The notes under the pieces are model-generated. The model saw nothing but the letters and a program-made list of their open reading frames with translations, searched no databases and had not been told where the DNA came from. Below, piece after piece: positions 1 to 8,531 of a DNA stretch of 49,308 nt. The stretch is from Rhodoligotrophos appendicifer (GTDB taxonomy: Bacteria > Pseudomonadota > Alphaproteobacteria > Rhizobiales > Im1). How positions within the stretch are numbered: position 1 is the stretch's first letter; each line of letters begins with the position of its first letter. Both the position numbers and the translations under genes were made by a program. The DNA lies in NCBI RefSeq assembly GCF_007474605.1, contig NZ_VHKL01000019.1, forward strand, positions 1-49,308, read 5' to 3'.

Positions 1-1
1 G

Positions 2-115
2 GCCCCTGCCGAGCCTGCGCCCGCCGCGCCCGCTGCGCCCGTCCCTGCGGCACCCGCTGCGCCCGCCGAGCCCGCACCCGCGCCAACAGCGCCCGCCACC
101 GGGGGGAGCCAGTAG
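2..115 (+). CDS. C-terminal end of an unknown gene, Ala/Pro-rich tail (partial)
   Basis: The gene enters from the left edge. In the frame that begins at base 2 there are 37 codons, nearly all Ala and Pro with a few Glu and Val, then Thr-Gly-Gly-Ser-Gln and a TAG stop at 113-115. The strong Ala-Pro periodicity and the absence of stops in a very GC-rich stretch support real coding. Tails like this occur at the ends of several envelope or cytoplasmic alphaproteobacterial proteins and do not identify a family, so no function can be given. Confidence 0.6.
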   Translation, partial: APAEPAPAAPAAPVPAAPAAPAEPAPAPTAPATGGSQ

Positions 116-214
116 AGAGCGGTAAGATGCTGCCCACCGATCGATCCAATTGGTGCGGTCGGAGGGCAGATCCTCGGCGTTTTCTCGGGTGGTTTCCCAG
201 CGTCTCCGGTTCGC

Positions 215-1468
215 TCAAAAGCGCGCAGGGTCGAACGGCTTAACGTCAAAGGGCGGGGTGTCGGCCGCAATCATGGCGGCGATCGCCTCGCCGGTCGCCG
301 GACCCGTGGTGAACCCGATATGCTGGTGTCCGAACGCCATCCAGAGGCCGGAATGCCTTGGGGCGCGACCTATCGCCGGCATGCTGTCGGGGAAGGTCGG
401 CCGCGCCCCGCGCCACGCGATGTCCACCGGCTGGCCAAGCGGAAGAAAGGTCTCGGCCTTGGCGATCGCGTTCTCCAGCTGACCGAAATTCGAGACCGAA
501 TCCCGGTGCGCCAGCTCCACGCCGCTGGTGATGCGGACGCCATTCTCCATGGGGGTGGCCACGTAGCCGCCGGACACATCCAGGATCGGGCGGCGTAGTT
601 TTCGGCCCTGGTCCATGCGGAATTCGCGATGATAGCCGCGTTCGAAGTTCAACGGCAGTCGATAGCCGAGGGTGGCGAGAAGGTCTGCGGACCAGGGGCC
701 CAAGGCGACGACCACATGCGTCGAGGAGAGGGTGCCGGCATCGGTGTGAATGCGCCACTGATCGCCCCGGTGCTCGAGCCGGTCGACAGAAGCGCTGCGG
801 ATCTCGCCCCCTTCGGCGGCCAGCATTGCGGCATAGGCGGCCACCACCTTGCCGGGGGAATCGACGGAGCCCGTGTCCGCGTGCAGAAGGCCCTCCGCGA
901 AGATGGGCGTGATGTCGGGCTCGAGGGCGGAGATCGACTGGCGATCCAGAACTTCCGTTCGCACGCCGAGGCTGGTGAGCAGAGCCTGCTCAAAGCGCAG
1001 ATCCTCCGAGCCCCCCGTGCGCCACAATTTCAGCCATCCCGTCTCGCGCAGACGATGGGACATGCCGGCCTCAACGAGCCATTTACGATGCAGCTTGCAG
1101 GAGGGCTGGATCAGAGCATGGAGGGCGGCCGTGCGCCGTTGAGTGCTGGCCTCCGTCGCGTGCGCCAGGAACCCCAGGGTCCATCTCAGGCTGCGGAGTA
1201 CGTGGCCCATGTCATAGCGCAATCCAGGGTTCTGATTCCTCATATATCCGAAGAGATTTTTCAGAAGCGCGGGCTGATTTTCCGGTAGAGAGCTGCCGGA
1301 GCTGATGACGCCTGCATTTCCATAGGACGTCTCGCGGCCCGGTTCGCGGCGGTCGATCACGACGACCCGCCTGCCGCGGCGAACCGCAGCGAGCGCCGTC
1401 GAGATGCCGACTATGCCGGCGCCCAGCACGGCGACATCGTATGGCGTTACACCGATCTTTTCAGACAT
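215..1468 (-). CDS. DadA-like FAD-dependent D-amino acid dehydrogenase / oxidoreductase
   Basis: A 417-residue protein of the DAO/DadA superfamily, of usual family length. An N-terminal Rossmann motif GAGIVG (residues 16-21) binds the FAD ADP moiety, followed by the conserved RRVVVIDRREPG strand and a TSYGNAG stretch typical of DadA. The C-terminal GHQHIGFTTGPATG segment is the usual second FAD contact. Such enzymes oxidise D-amino acids or imino acids such as D-hydroxyproline and pass electrons to the respiratory chain. The ATG at 1468 has a GGAG box about 6 bases upstream. The gene lies 36 bp downstream of the aconitase X gene on the same strand, so both are probably co-transcribed and act on related amino acids. 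The exact substrate is inferred from this neighbour only. Confidence 0.88.
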   Translation of the reverse strand: MSEKIGVTPYDVAVLGAGIVGISTALAAVRRGRRVVVIDRREPGRETSYGNAGVISSGSSLPENQPALLKNLFGYMRNQNPGLRYDMGHVLRSLRWTLGFLAHATEASTQRRTAALHALIQPSCKLHRKWLVEAGMSHRLRETGWLKLWRTGGSEDLRFEQALLTSLGVRTEVLDRQSISALEPDITPIFAEGLLHADTGSVDSPGKVVAAYAAMLAAEGGEIRSASVDRLEHRGDQWRIHTDAGTLSSTHVVVALGPWSADLLATLGYRLPLNFERGYHREFRMDQGRKLRRPILDVSGGYVATPMENGVRITSGVELAHRDSVSNFGQLENAIAKAETFLPLGQPVDIAWRGARPTFPDSMPAIGRAPRHSGLWMAFGHQHIGFTTGPATGEAIAAMIAADTPPFDVKPFDPARF

Positions 1469-1504
1469 GAGTTCTCCGGTCTCCCGATTGATTGCCCGTC
1501 GCGT

Positions 1505-3241
1505 TCACACTGTAAGCCACCCCGGAAGCCCGCTCTTCACCCCGCCGCTGCAGGCTGCGTCGACGCAGGTTTCGAGGGAGCCAAAGTGGAATCCCTTATT
1601 GACCGCGGCCGGCCCGTAGTGAGCGTATTTTCCGGAATTGGTCATGATGTTTGTGATGTCCGGAGCAACGATGGGTTCGCCGATGAGACACCAACAGGTA
1701 TCGGTCATGAATCTTCCGCCGAATGCGGTGATGCGCTCGACATAGCCGGCAGCGTCGGCCTTCGCGTAGACGTCGCGACCGCAGGTGACGATCACGCTGA
1801 CCTGATCGGACTTCGCCCGGCCGTCGCAGAGATGGGCAAGACGCTCACACTCCGTCAGCGAAAAGTGTGGATTGCCCAATGATACGAGACCGACCTCAGG
1901 GGTTTCCGCGGTGTTGAGCTCGAGCCAAGTTTCGCCCAGGTCGTGCAGGGTGACAGTCACGCTGCGGGTTGGGCCGTCCGGCCCTACAGCTTGTTCAAGT
2001 GAATTCGCTTCGGGGGTGATGGCCAGGACGTGGAACATGGGGGCGGCGGAGGTGGTCGCAAAGGCGGCCCCGAACGCCTTGAGATCATCATGGGTCACCG
2101 GCAGATGCTCCAGGCCGCAGACCACCGGAACCTCGTTGGTGGCAATTTTCCCAATGAGATAGCCTAGGGCGGGGTAGAAGGCATCGTCCGGCTGCCGTGG
2201 ACAGATCACGTCAATTCTCACCGTAGCCAGGCGCGGCCCATCGCGATGGCAATCCGCGTCGGGCGCCCGACCCGTCATGGCGACCAGAATATCGAGATAG
2301 TCGGGATATTTCATGGTCCGCGCTCCGATCACGGAGTTGGCGAAAACCACAGCGTTTGATTCCCCCCAGGCGATCTGCTGGCCGAAGACAGGCGGGCTGT
2401 CGAGGAGATAGGGTGCGCAGGTGTAGGTGGGCCTTACTCCCATCTCCACATAGGCATCCGCGAGATCGTCCGATGGCGTACCGATCGCGTCGGACACGCC
2501 CAGATCACGCCATTGCCGTCGATCGACACAGAGGGCATTCATCGTGGAGGGCACGCGCGCACGGCCGCCAAGCTGGCACAGCTTCCGTGCAAATTGGAGA
2601 CTTGCAGGGCCCTGATAAAAACAGCCATCGATGTGTGCCATGTCCACATCGACGAGGCGGTCAGCGCCTTCGAGCTGGGCGGTTCGAATAATGATCTGCA
2701 TGGCGATCCGCTGCGCTTCGCCGAAGTCACCCGCCAAAAAGCGGAGGTCGCCAGGACTGAGGTGGAAACGGCTGAGATCGAGTTCCGGCAAATGTGCGCA
2801 GGCCTCGGATGTCGGCGACGCCTTGCCGGACAGGGTCACCGTTCCGTCACGCACCTCGGCGTGCTCCGCCTCGGCGAGCGCCGCGAAACCCGCGGCATCC
2901 AGGCGGATGATCGGGATCCCCTTCGCGAACAGCTCCAGCGCGATGATGACGCCCAGCGTGAGGATCGTCTCCCGGTGCTGAATGATGAGTGCGCCTGGAG
3001 CATGGCCGTTCATGAGCAGCTCGAAGATGACCACGCTGCCGCCGCAGGACCCGCGTCCGCTGGGGATGGCGAGGATCCTGCCGCAGACGCTTTCGCCGCG
3101 CAGCGGATGGTGGGTGTCGGTGATGATCCCCGTCGTCGGGCTTACGCCGCCCATGAAACTCAGTCCCACGCTGGAATAGAGCACCGCGCCGGCAGCTGTG
3201 CCCGGCACGAGGCAGTCCCCGAGGATGGAGTTGTCCGACAT
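1505..3241 (-). CDS. Aconitase X, fused small (DUF126) and large (DUF521) domains; cis-3-hydroxy-L-proline dehydratase-like
   Basis: A 578-residue protein that joins the swivelling small domain first (about residues 1-130, with the GRGSCGG loop that carries the active-site Ser) to the large catalytic domain (about 165-575). Characterised bacterial aconitase X proteins dehydrate cis-3-hydroxy-L-proline, whereas archaeal ones act on phosphomevalonate; the adjacent DadA-like gene favours the amino-acid role here, by inference. I chose the ATG at 3241 because the AAGAAGGGG box lies just upstream; a TTG at 3256 is the only longer in-frame start and has no such box. The gene sits between a TauE/SafE permease gene (46 bp upstream) and the dadA-like gene (36 bp downstream), all leftward. 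Several long plus-strand open frames across it are shadows. Confidence 0.88.
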   Translation of the reverse strand: MSDNSILGDCLVPGTAAGAVLYSSVGLSFMGGVSPTTGIITDTHHPLRGESVCGRILAIPSGRGSCGGSVVIFELLMNGHAPGALIIQHRETILTLGVIIALELFAKGIPIIRLDAAGFAALAEAEHAEVRDGTVTLSGKASPTSEACAHLPELDLSRFHLSPGDLRFLAGDFGEAQRIAMQIIIRTAQLEGADRLVDVDMAHIDGCFYQGPASLQFARKLCQLGGRARVPSTMNALCVDRRQWRDLGVSDAIGTPSDDLADAYVEMGVRPTYTCAPYLLDSPPVFGQQIAWGESNAVVFANSVIGARTMKYPDYLDILVAMTGRAPDADCHRDGPRLATVRIDVICPRQPDDAFYPALGYLIGKIATNEVPVVCGLEHLPVTHDDLKAFGAAFATTSAAPMFHVLAITPEANSLEQAVGPDGPTRSVTVTLHDLGETWLELNTAETPEVGLVSLGNPHFSLTECERLAHLCDGRAKSDQVSVIVTCGRDVYAKADAAGYVERITAFGGRFMTDTCWCLIGEPIVAPDITNIMTNSGKYAHYGPAAVNKGFHFGSLETCVDAACSGGVKSGLPGWLTV

Positions 3242-3287
3242 GTGCCCCTTCTTCAACGACGTTCACCCGCTCCGGCCGCAGTATCTC

Positions 3288-4046
3288 TTAGAAGAAAAAG
3301 GCCAATCCGTCGTAGCAAAGTTTCACGCCGACGCAGAACAGCACCGAATATGCGATGAGGTAGAAGCGCTCGGTGTCGACGAGGCGCACCAAGCGGATGC
3401 CCACCCAGGTGAAGACAAGCGCCAAGGGCGCGAGGATCAGGGACAGGGTCAGGGTCTGGCCCGTGATCTGTCCGAGCATCAGGTATGGCGGCACCTTCAT
3501 CCAATTGATCACGGCGAAGAACACCGCTCCCGTTCCGACAAAGACGTCGCGGCTCAGGCGCTGCGGCATGACGTAGATCTGAAAGGGAGGGCCGCCGGCA
3601 TGGGTGATCATGCTGGTGAACCCCGCCACCGCCCCCCAGAACAGGCCGGGTGCGACGTCTGCACTTGCCGGCCGTCGCAACGGATTCGGCCTGCGCAACA
3701 GGCTGCGCAGGGAGAACAGGATCGCAATCAATCCGATGGCGAAACTGACCATCCCCTGGGAGAGATAGGCGGCCAGCATATAGCCCAGGCCGATCCCGAC
3801 GAGTGCGCCGGGAAGGAGGAACGCCAAATTGCGCCCGTCAAAATTCTTCCTGTAGGCGATGACGCTATAAACGTCCTGGATCAGGAGCACCGGCAGCAGG
3901 ACCGAGGCGGCTTGCACCGGCTGCATGACCAGAGCCATCAGCGGGGTCGCGATCATGCCAACGCCCGCGAAGCCGCCCTTCGATATGCCGGTGAAAAAGA
4001 CCGCAGCGATCACTGCGGCCGCGAACGTCACGTCGGCTGCAGTCAT
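3288..4046 (-). CDS. TauE/SafE (TSUP) family membrane permease
   Basis: A 252-residue polytopic membrane protein with about eight hydrophobic segments and the family feature of two related halves. The first half carries the GISKGGFAGVG motif near residue 20, the second the related GFTSMITHAGGPP stretch near residue 165. TSUP proteins move small sulfur-containing or organic anions such as sulfite, sulfoacetate or carboxylates across the inner membrane. The gene lies between the LysR gene and the aconitase X gene on the same strand and is probably part of that operon, perhaps moving the substrate or a waste anion. The substrate cannot be deduced from sequence. Confidence 0.88.
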   Translation of the reverse strand: MTAADVTFAAAVIAAVFFTGISKGGFAGVGMIATPLMALVMQPVQAASVLLPVLLIQDVYSVIAYRKNFDGRNLAFLLPGALVGIGLGYMLAAYLSQGMVSFAIGLIAILFSLRSLLRRPNPLRRPASADVAPGLFWGAVAGFTSMITHAGGPPFQIYVMPQRLSRDVFVGTGAVFFAVINWMKVPPYLMLGQITGQTLTLSLILAPLALVFTWVGIRLVRLVDTERFYLIAYSVLFCVGVKLCYDGLAFFF

Positions 4047-4124
4047 CGTGGAACGTGCCTTCTGCCCTGGGTCTCAAGTTTCGAAGCCATGATCCCCTCA
4101 GGTCAACAAAAGAAGCCTGCCCGC

Positions 4125-5015
4125 TCACTCTCTCGACCGCCCGATATGGTCGATCAAAGCGCGCATCTTGGGCGCCATATTGCGACGCTGGGGGTAATAG
4201 AGGAAAAAGCCCGGGAATGGCGGCAGGAATTCGCCTAGCAGGGGTATGAGTTCGCCTGAGTCCACGAATGGCCGGAAATTCTCTTCCAGCGCAAAGGTGA
4301 TGCCGCCCCCGGCGAGGGCGGTGCGCAGCATCAGCCGCAGATCATTGGTGGTGATCTGGGGTTCGACCGCCACGTCGAAGGGAATGCCGTTCTCTACGAA
4401 TTCCCAGCGATGCGGTGCGACGTTGGGCGCCGGCCGCCAGCCGATGCAGCGATGATTGACAAGGTCGCGGGGATGCAGCGGCACGCCGTAAGTGGCAAGA
4501 TAGGCGGGGGCTGCCACCGCCGTTTCCCGCTGATCGCCGGTCAGGGGAATCGCGATCATGTCCTGCTCAATGACCTCGCCCAGCCTGACGCCGGCATCAT
4601 AGCCCGCGGCAACAATGTCGAACTCCTCGTCCGTGACCGTGACATCGATCGTCACGCCGGGCTGGGCCGCCGCGAAGGAAGCGATGAGCGGCCCCGACAG
4701 AAATTTCTCGGCAATCGAGGTTGCGGCAATCCTGAGCAGGCCGCGTGGTGCGTTCTCGGCCGCCACGCCCTCAAGCGCCGTGCGGACATCGGAGAGCGGC
4801 CCCGACAGGGCGTCATGCAGACGCTCGCCTTCTTCCGTCAACCGTACGGACCGCGTGGTTCGCATCACAAGCGCCGTGCCGAAAGCATCCTCGAGCCGCC
4901 GCATCCCCTGGCTGACGGCGGAGCGCGTCACGCCCAGACGATCGGCAGCGGCGCGGAAATTATGCTCCTCAGCGACGGCGAGAAACAAAGGCAGGAGGTT
5001 CAGGTCGATGTTCAT
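4125..5015 (-). CDS. LysR-family transcriptional regulator
   Basis: A 296-residue LTTR of standard length. Residues 1-60 form the winged helix-turn-helix (FLAVAEEHNFRAAADRLGV, then SAVSQGMRRLE), followed by the linker helix and a periplasmic-binding-protein-like effector domain from about residue 90. It belongs to the subgroup with an LNLLPLFLAV start and RTTRSVRLTEEG wing. It is divergent from the truncated SDR gene, with 97 bp between the two starts; LysR proteins commonly control such a divergent neighbour, here the SDR-SnoaL-Atu4866 genes. It could also read through into the permease, aconitase X and dadA-like genes, which lie downstream on the same strand after a 78-bp gap. Nothing in the protein looks broken. 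Confidence 0.93.
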   Translation of the reverse strand: MNIDLNLLPLFLAVAEEHNFRAAADRLGVTRSAVSQGMRRLEDAFGTALVMRTTRSVRLTEEGERLHDALSGPLSDVRTALEGVAAENAPRGLLRIAATSIAEKFLSGPLIASFAAAQPGVTIDVTVTDEEFDIVAAGYDAGVRLGEVIEQDMIAIPLTGDQRETAVAAPAYLATYGVPLHPRDLVNHRCIGWRPAPNVAPHRWEFVENGIPFDVAVEPQITTNDLRLMLRTALAGGGITFALEENFRPFVDSGELIPLLGEFLPPFPGFFLYYPQRRNMAPKMRALIDHIGRSRE

Positions 5016-5112
5016 TGTCCAGCGTGGCTAACCATCCAGTCAAGAAGATGACCGATACCAGCACCAGTCGCGAGGGTCCATCTTTTCCCTGAACGCATGA
5101 ATGGAGACCAGC

Positions 5113-5382
5113 ATGGACAAGATTATCCTGATCACCGGCGCCTCCAGCGGAATCGGTGAAGGTATCGCCAAGGAGCTCGGCGGCGCTGGCGCGACGGTGT
5201 TGCTCGGCGCACGCCGACTGGACCGCATCGAAGCCATCGCCGCCGAAATTCGCGCTGCGGGCGGAACCGCCATGGCCCGGGTGCTCGATGTCACCGACCG
5301 GCAGTCGATGGCTGCCTTCGCCGGTGCTGCGATGGCACCCCCAATCACGACAGACCCCCAAACCAATGGAGTGATCTCATGA
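5113..5382 (+). pseudogene. Short-chain dehydrogenase/reductase, truncated after the cofactor-binding half
   Basis: The reading frame starts at an ATG preceded by GGAG and encodes a clear SDR N-terminus: the TGASSGIGEG nucleotide-binding loop (residues 8-17), GARRLDRIE and a DVTDRQSM segment. After about 75 residues the homology stops abruptly and the frame runs through unrelated residues to a TGA at 5380-5382 that overlaps the ATG of the next gene. The NNAG motif, the catalytic Ser and the YxxxK pair are all missing; a full SDR would need about 170 further residues. I infer an internal deletion that removed the 3' two thirds and joined the remnant to the leader of the SnoaL-like gene. The neighbouring LysR, SnoaL-like and Atu4866-domain genes match the usual company of this SDR type. 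Confidence 0.8.
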
Positions 5383-5912
5383 CCTTTCTCCTACCGACCG
5401 TGAAGGCGACGGCAGCCCTACGCCCGCTGCTGGTCGCCCTGGCTTTCGTCGCCGCCGTCACGCCAGCACAGGCCAGCACCGAAGCCGCGCCGGCTTCCGA
5501 AGCCAAGATCCGGAACGAAGCCATCGTGCGGGAAGCCTTCGAAGGATGGGGCGCCGGACGCGGCAGCGTCTTCGATCTGCTTTCCCCCGACGTCCGCTGG
5601 ACCATCCATGGTTCCGGCCCGGTCGCCGGCGTCTACAACGGCGTCAAGGACTTCGTGCAGCGCGCATCGGCTCCGCTCGTGAGCCGCCTTGCGAGCCCGC
5701 TGACACCGGAGGTGCGCCACATCTGGGCTGCAGGCGACACGGTCATCATCCGCTTCGACGCCTCCGCCACCACGACCTCCGGAACGCCCTACACCAACCA
5801 GTTCGTCTGGATCTTCCGGATGAAGGACGGCTCTGTCGTCGAGGCAGAGGCTTTCCTCGACCTCGTCGCCTATCAGGAGGTCGTCGACAACAACGAGCCG
5901 CGCCAGCCGTAG
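5379..5912 (+). CDS. Secreted SnoaL-like / NTF2-like protein
   Basis: A 177-residue protein with an N-terminal signal peptide (a hydrophobic stretch ending near AQAS, residues 29-32) and an NTF2-fold domain from about residue 45: VREAFEGWGAGRGSVFDLL, then DVRWTIHGSGPVAGVY and FVWIFRMKDGSVVEAEAFLD. These are the strands and helices of the SnoaL-like family, whose cone-shaped pocket binds small molecules, with or without catalysis. The ATG overlaps the stop of the truncated SDR (ATGA). A GGAG-like element upstream is weak, so translation may be coupled. The role is unknown; it probably acts in the periplasm on the same compound as the neighbouring SDR and Atu4866-domain proteins. Confidence 0.82.
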   Translation: MTFLLPTVKATAALRPLLVALAFVAAVTPAQASTEAAPASEAKIRNEAIVREAFEGWGAGRGSVFDLLSPDVRWTIHGSGPVAGVYNGVKDFVQRASAPLVSRLASPLTPEVRHIWAAGDTVIIRFDASATTTSGTPYTNQFVWIFRMKDGSVVEAEAFLDLVAYQEVVDNNEPRQP

Positions 5913-6041
5913 CCGTCACGACACGCCTCAACGGATCGGCGGCTTCCCGCCGTCCACCCGGTGAGGCGGACATGGAGCGGCGGCACCACGCGCGCCGACC
6001 CATCCCCACAGACAAGGTTCACAGGAAACGAGGAGCTTCCC

Positions 6042-6353
6042 ATGCAGCGTATCGCCGCCGCCCTCATCGCCGCAGCGCTTCTGGCGCAGCCCGTGCACAG
6101 CGAGGAAAAGACAGTGCAAGACAACCACCCCTATGCCGGCCTTTGGGTCACGCAAGACGGTCGCATCCGTCACGAACTTCTGCCCACCGGCCGCTATGTC
6201 GAGGCGCGCGGGACACGAGAGCGTGCCTATGAGGGACGCTATGAAGTGACCGGCACGCATATCGAGTATTGGGACGATACCGGCTTCACCGCCGACGGAG
6301 ACTTCATCGACGACGTTCTGCATCACGCCGGAATGATCCTCTATCGCCAGTGA
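6042..6353 (+). CDS. Atu4866-domain protein, exported
   Basis: A 103-residue protein with a short signal peptide (IAAALIAAALLAQPVHS) followed by the compact beta-barrel domain first described in Agrobacterium protein Atu4866. The conserved HPYAGLWVTQDGRIRHELLP, GRYVEARG, YEGRYEV and IEYWDDTGFTADGDF stretches cover the whole mature protein. The start is set by AGGAG 6 bases upstream of the ATG. The structure of the family is known but its function is not. It commonly sits beside SnoaL-like and SDR genes, as here, so the three probably share a ligand. No damage is visible. Confidence 0.85.
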   Translation: MQRIAAALIAAALLAQPVHSEEKTVQDNHPYAGLWVTQDGRIRHELLPTGRYVEARGTRERAYEGRYEVTGTHIEYWDDTGFTADGDFIDDVLHHAGMILYRQ

Positions 6354-6433
6354 CGGGGAGATGGGACAGAAGGGATCGTTGCGGTGCCTCCCGCATTTAG
6401 AGAGAGGAGTTCGAGGCAGCGTCGGAGGACGAG

Positions 6434-7399
6434 ATGGTCAAGTTCGGATATAAGTTGATGACTGAGGAGCACGGTCCTGCTGCCCTCGTCAAGAATGCCT
6501 GCCGCGCAGAGGCCGCCGGGTTCGACTTCCTCTCGATCTCCGATCATTTCCATCCGTGGCTCGAGGCGCAAGGACATGCGCCGTTCGCCTGGAGCGTGCT
6601 GGGCGCGATCGCCCATGCCACATCGCGGATTGGCATCGCCACCGGCTTGACGTGTCCCATCCTGCGCTATCATCCCGCGATCATCGCGCAGGCCGCAGCC
6701 ACGATCGCCGTCATGAGCGAGGGCCGCTTCACCCTGGCGCTGGGTGCCGGCGAGCGTCTCAATGAACATGTAACCGGCGTGCGCTGGCCCTCCGTGCCGG
6801 AGCGCCACGACATGCTGGGCGAGGCGATCGAGATTTGCCGGACCCTCTGGAAGGGCGGCGTCCACAGCTGGCAGGGCCAACATTTCGTCGTCGATCACGC
6901 GCAGCTTTATGATCTGCCGGATGCCCCGATCGACATCGTGCTCGGCGTGAGTGGGGAGAAATCCGTGGCGCTGGCAGCCGAGAAGGCCGACGGCATCATG
7001 ACGACCGAGCCGAACCCGGAGCTGGTGAGCGGCTTTCGCGCGAAGGGAAAAGCAAAGGGGCCCTGCTATGCCGAGGCGGTTCTGGCCTATGCGCCGACCG
7101 AGGCGGAGGGGCTGAAGATCGCCCATGAGCGCTTCCGCTTTTCAGCGCTGGGCTGGGCCGTCAACAGCGAACTGCCTTCGGTGGAGGGTTTCGAGGCGGC
7201 GACGCGGTTCGTTGAACCAGAAGACCTCGCCGGCACAGTCGCGGCTGGCCCGGATCTGGAGACGCATATGAGCTTGATCCGGAAGTATGTGGAGGCCGGC
7301 TATGATCATGTCGTGCTCACCTGTCCCGGCCCCGACCAGGAGAGATTCATGAGTTTCTTCGAGACGGAACTGCGGGAAGGCCTTCGCGAGTTTGCCTGA
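6434..7399 (+). CDS. LLM-class flavin-dependent oxidoreductase (TIGR03557 / F420-G6PDH-like)
   Basis: A 321-residue luciferase-like TIM-barrel protein. The start KFGYKLMTEEHGP, the SISDHFHPW stretch near residue 38, RIGIATGLTCPILRYHPA and SEGRFTLALGAGERLNEHV are characteristic of the group that includes F420-dependent glucose-6-phosphate dehydrogenase. Many proteobacterial members lack F420 biosynthesis and may use FMN; which cofactor applies here cannot be seen. The ATG has a GGAGG box 6 bases upstream. The gene follows the Atu4866-domain gene by 80 bp in the same direction and is the last intact member of this run. Its substrate is unknown. Confidence 0.87.
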   Translation: MVKFGYKLMTEEHGPAALVKNACRAEAAGFDFLSISDHFHPWLEAQGHAPFAWSVLGAIAHATSRIGIATGLTCPILRYHPAIIAQAAATIAVMSEGRFTLALGAGERLNEHVTGVRWPSVPERHDMLGEAIEICRTLWKGGVHSWQGQHFVVDHAQLYDLPDAPIDIVLGVSGEKSVALAAEKADGIMTTEPNPELVSGFRAKGKAKGPCYAEAVLAYAPTEAEGLKIAHERFRFSALGWAVNSELPSVEGFEAATRFVEPEDLAGTVAAGPDLETHMSLIRKYVEAGYDHVVLTCPGPDQERFMSFFETELREGLREFA

Positions 7400-7649
7400 A
7401 TTGGCGCGGCGTGGGCGAGGCTAACAGCCTGAGGGGGTGAGCCAGGGACGCCAATAACCGAGGCTTCCGCGTATTGGCAGGATTGTCTTCTAACTCAGCC
7501 TTCTCATATGCCCGATCCGATGCGGTGGTGGCACAGCAGTGGGGTAGCATTAGGGACCTTCGCTCGCTTGAAGTGGCTGCACGCAGGCTTTCCCATCACG
7601 AAAGGGGGCATGCAAGGCAGTGAGCTCGTCGCCGGGATTAGGTCCAACC
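7400..7649. other. Gap between the LLM gene and the hypothetical pair
   Basis: This stretch of 250 bases holds no convincing gene. A 7-bp inverted repeat (GCCAATA / TATTGGC, near 7452-7480) could be a weak hairpin after the LLM gene, but no T-run follows. The next open frame can be extended into this gap to a GTG at 7620, and it may be a boundary where foreign DNA joined. Confidence 0.4.
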
Positions 7650-8531
7650 ATGGTGGTGAACCTGTCCTGCCCTATCCTTTTGAGACTTGATCTGTCGCAC
7701 TTCTCCATCGGGGCTCACAAAGCCGCTTTCCCCGCCGTGACAACGCTTTCGCGCAGCCTTCTCGAGCGGCCGGAAAATGCACCGGCACCCGTCATCTGGG
7801 ACATCGGCGTCCTCGACTGCGTGGCACGTATGTTGCCGACGTCGATCGAGATGCTGTTCTACCTGAAGTCGCGCGGCGATGTATTTGACATGGCCGTTTC
7901 GGACAGCGAGTACAACTACCTTGGCTACCACATCCGGGCGAAGCTGGCGCTGTACGAGAACACGTTTCTTCTGATCGAATGCGATTTTGCGACCCTGGTC
8001 GATGACTTTATGATCGCAGCGGATCTGGGCATTGAAGCAGCGCCGCCGCAGGGCGTTCTTGAAACCCTCGAAATTCCGCTTGTGAGCGATCTGCTTGCCA
8101 GTCTGAAGACGGCACCGCCGGAGATTGCGTCTGTTGTCATCGACTTTTACGAGTTCTCAAGCACGGCGCTCGAGGAGGTCTCCAGGATGATTCAAAGCGT
8201 GCGCGAGGAGGTGGCCACAACGCAAAAGGCGGTCAAGGCGTTTTCGGTGCCGTCGGGAAGCGGCGGTCTGACCTACGCTGTGACCAAAGATTTTTCGGCA
8301 AAGAGCCAGGCGGCCGCCGCCGCGATTGGCCGCAAGAACAAGTATCAGGCGAAGGCGGACCATTGGTACGTGATCCTCGATACGCTCCAGACGGAACTCC
8401 CGGTGGACAGCCTTCTGCCGCTCGTCTGGCCGTGGCGGGAAGACGAGGAGGAGGGCGAAGCAGCGCGCCGTACCGGCGAACTGTTTCACTCGACCCGCAA
8501 GGCGGTGGTGATCGGCGAGAAGGACACCTAA
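7650..8531 (+). CDS. Hypothetical protein, first of a coupled pair; possibly a 5'-truncated gene
   Basis: I do not recognise this 293-residue protein with certainty. It has an acidic, mostly alpha-helical composition, with a WDIGVLDCVARMLPTSIEML segment near residue 50, a long helical stretch (about 165-195) and an acidic patch EDEEEGEA near the end. No signal peptide or membrane segment is seen. The segment near residue 50 and the following HIRAKLALYENTF recall C-terminal regions of large nuclease-type defence proteins, so it may be the 3' part of a larger gene; that is a weak inference. The ATG at 7650 lacks a clear ribosome site and a GTG at 7620 is an alternative. Its stop overlaps the next start (TAATG), so the two are translationally coupled. 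Confidence 0.6.
   Translation: MVVNLSCPILLRLDLSHFSIGAHKAAFPAVTTLSRSLLERPENAPAPVIWDIGVLDCVARMLPTSIEMLFYLKSRGDVFDMAVSDSEYNYLGYHIRAKLALYENTFLLIECDFATLVDDFMIAADLGIEAAPPQGVLETLEIPLVSDLLASLKTAPPEIASVVIDFYEFSSTALEEVSRMIQSVREEVATTQKAVKAFSVPSGSGGLTYAVTKDFSAKSQAAAAAIGRKNKYQAKADHWYVILDTLQTELPVDSLLPLVWPWREDEEEGEAARRTGELFHSTRKAVVIGEKDT

Noticed and set aside
2513-3358. Long plus-strand open frame (281 codons)
   Set aside because: It lies opposite the aconitase X gene, has no ribosome site and gives a low-complexity Arg/Glu-rich product, typical of a shadow in high-GC DNA.
3198-4238. Long plus-strand open frame (346 codons)
   Set aside because: It is antisense to the permease and LysR genes and has the His/Gln/Glu-rich composition of a reverse-complement artefact.
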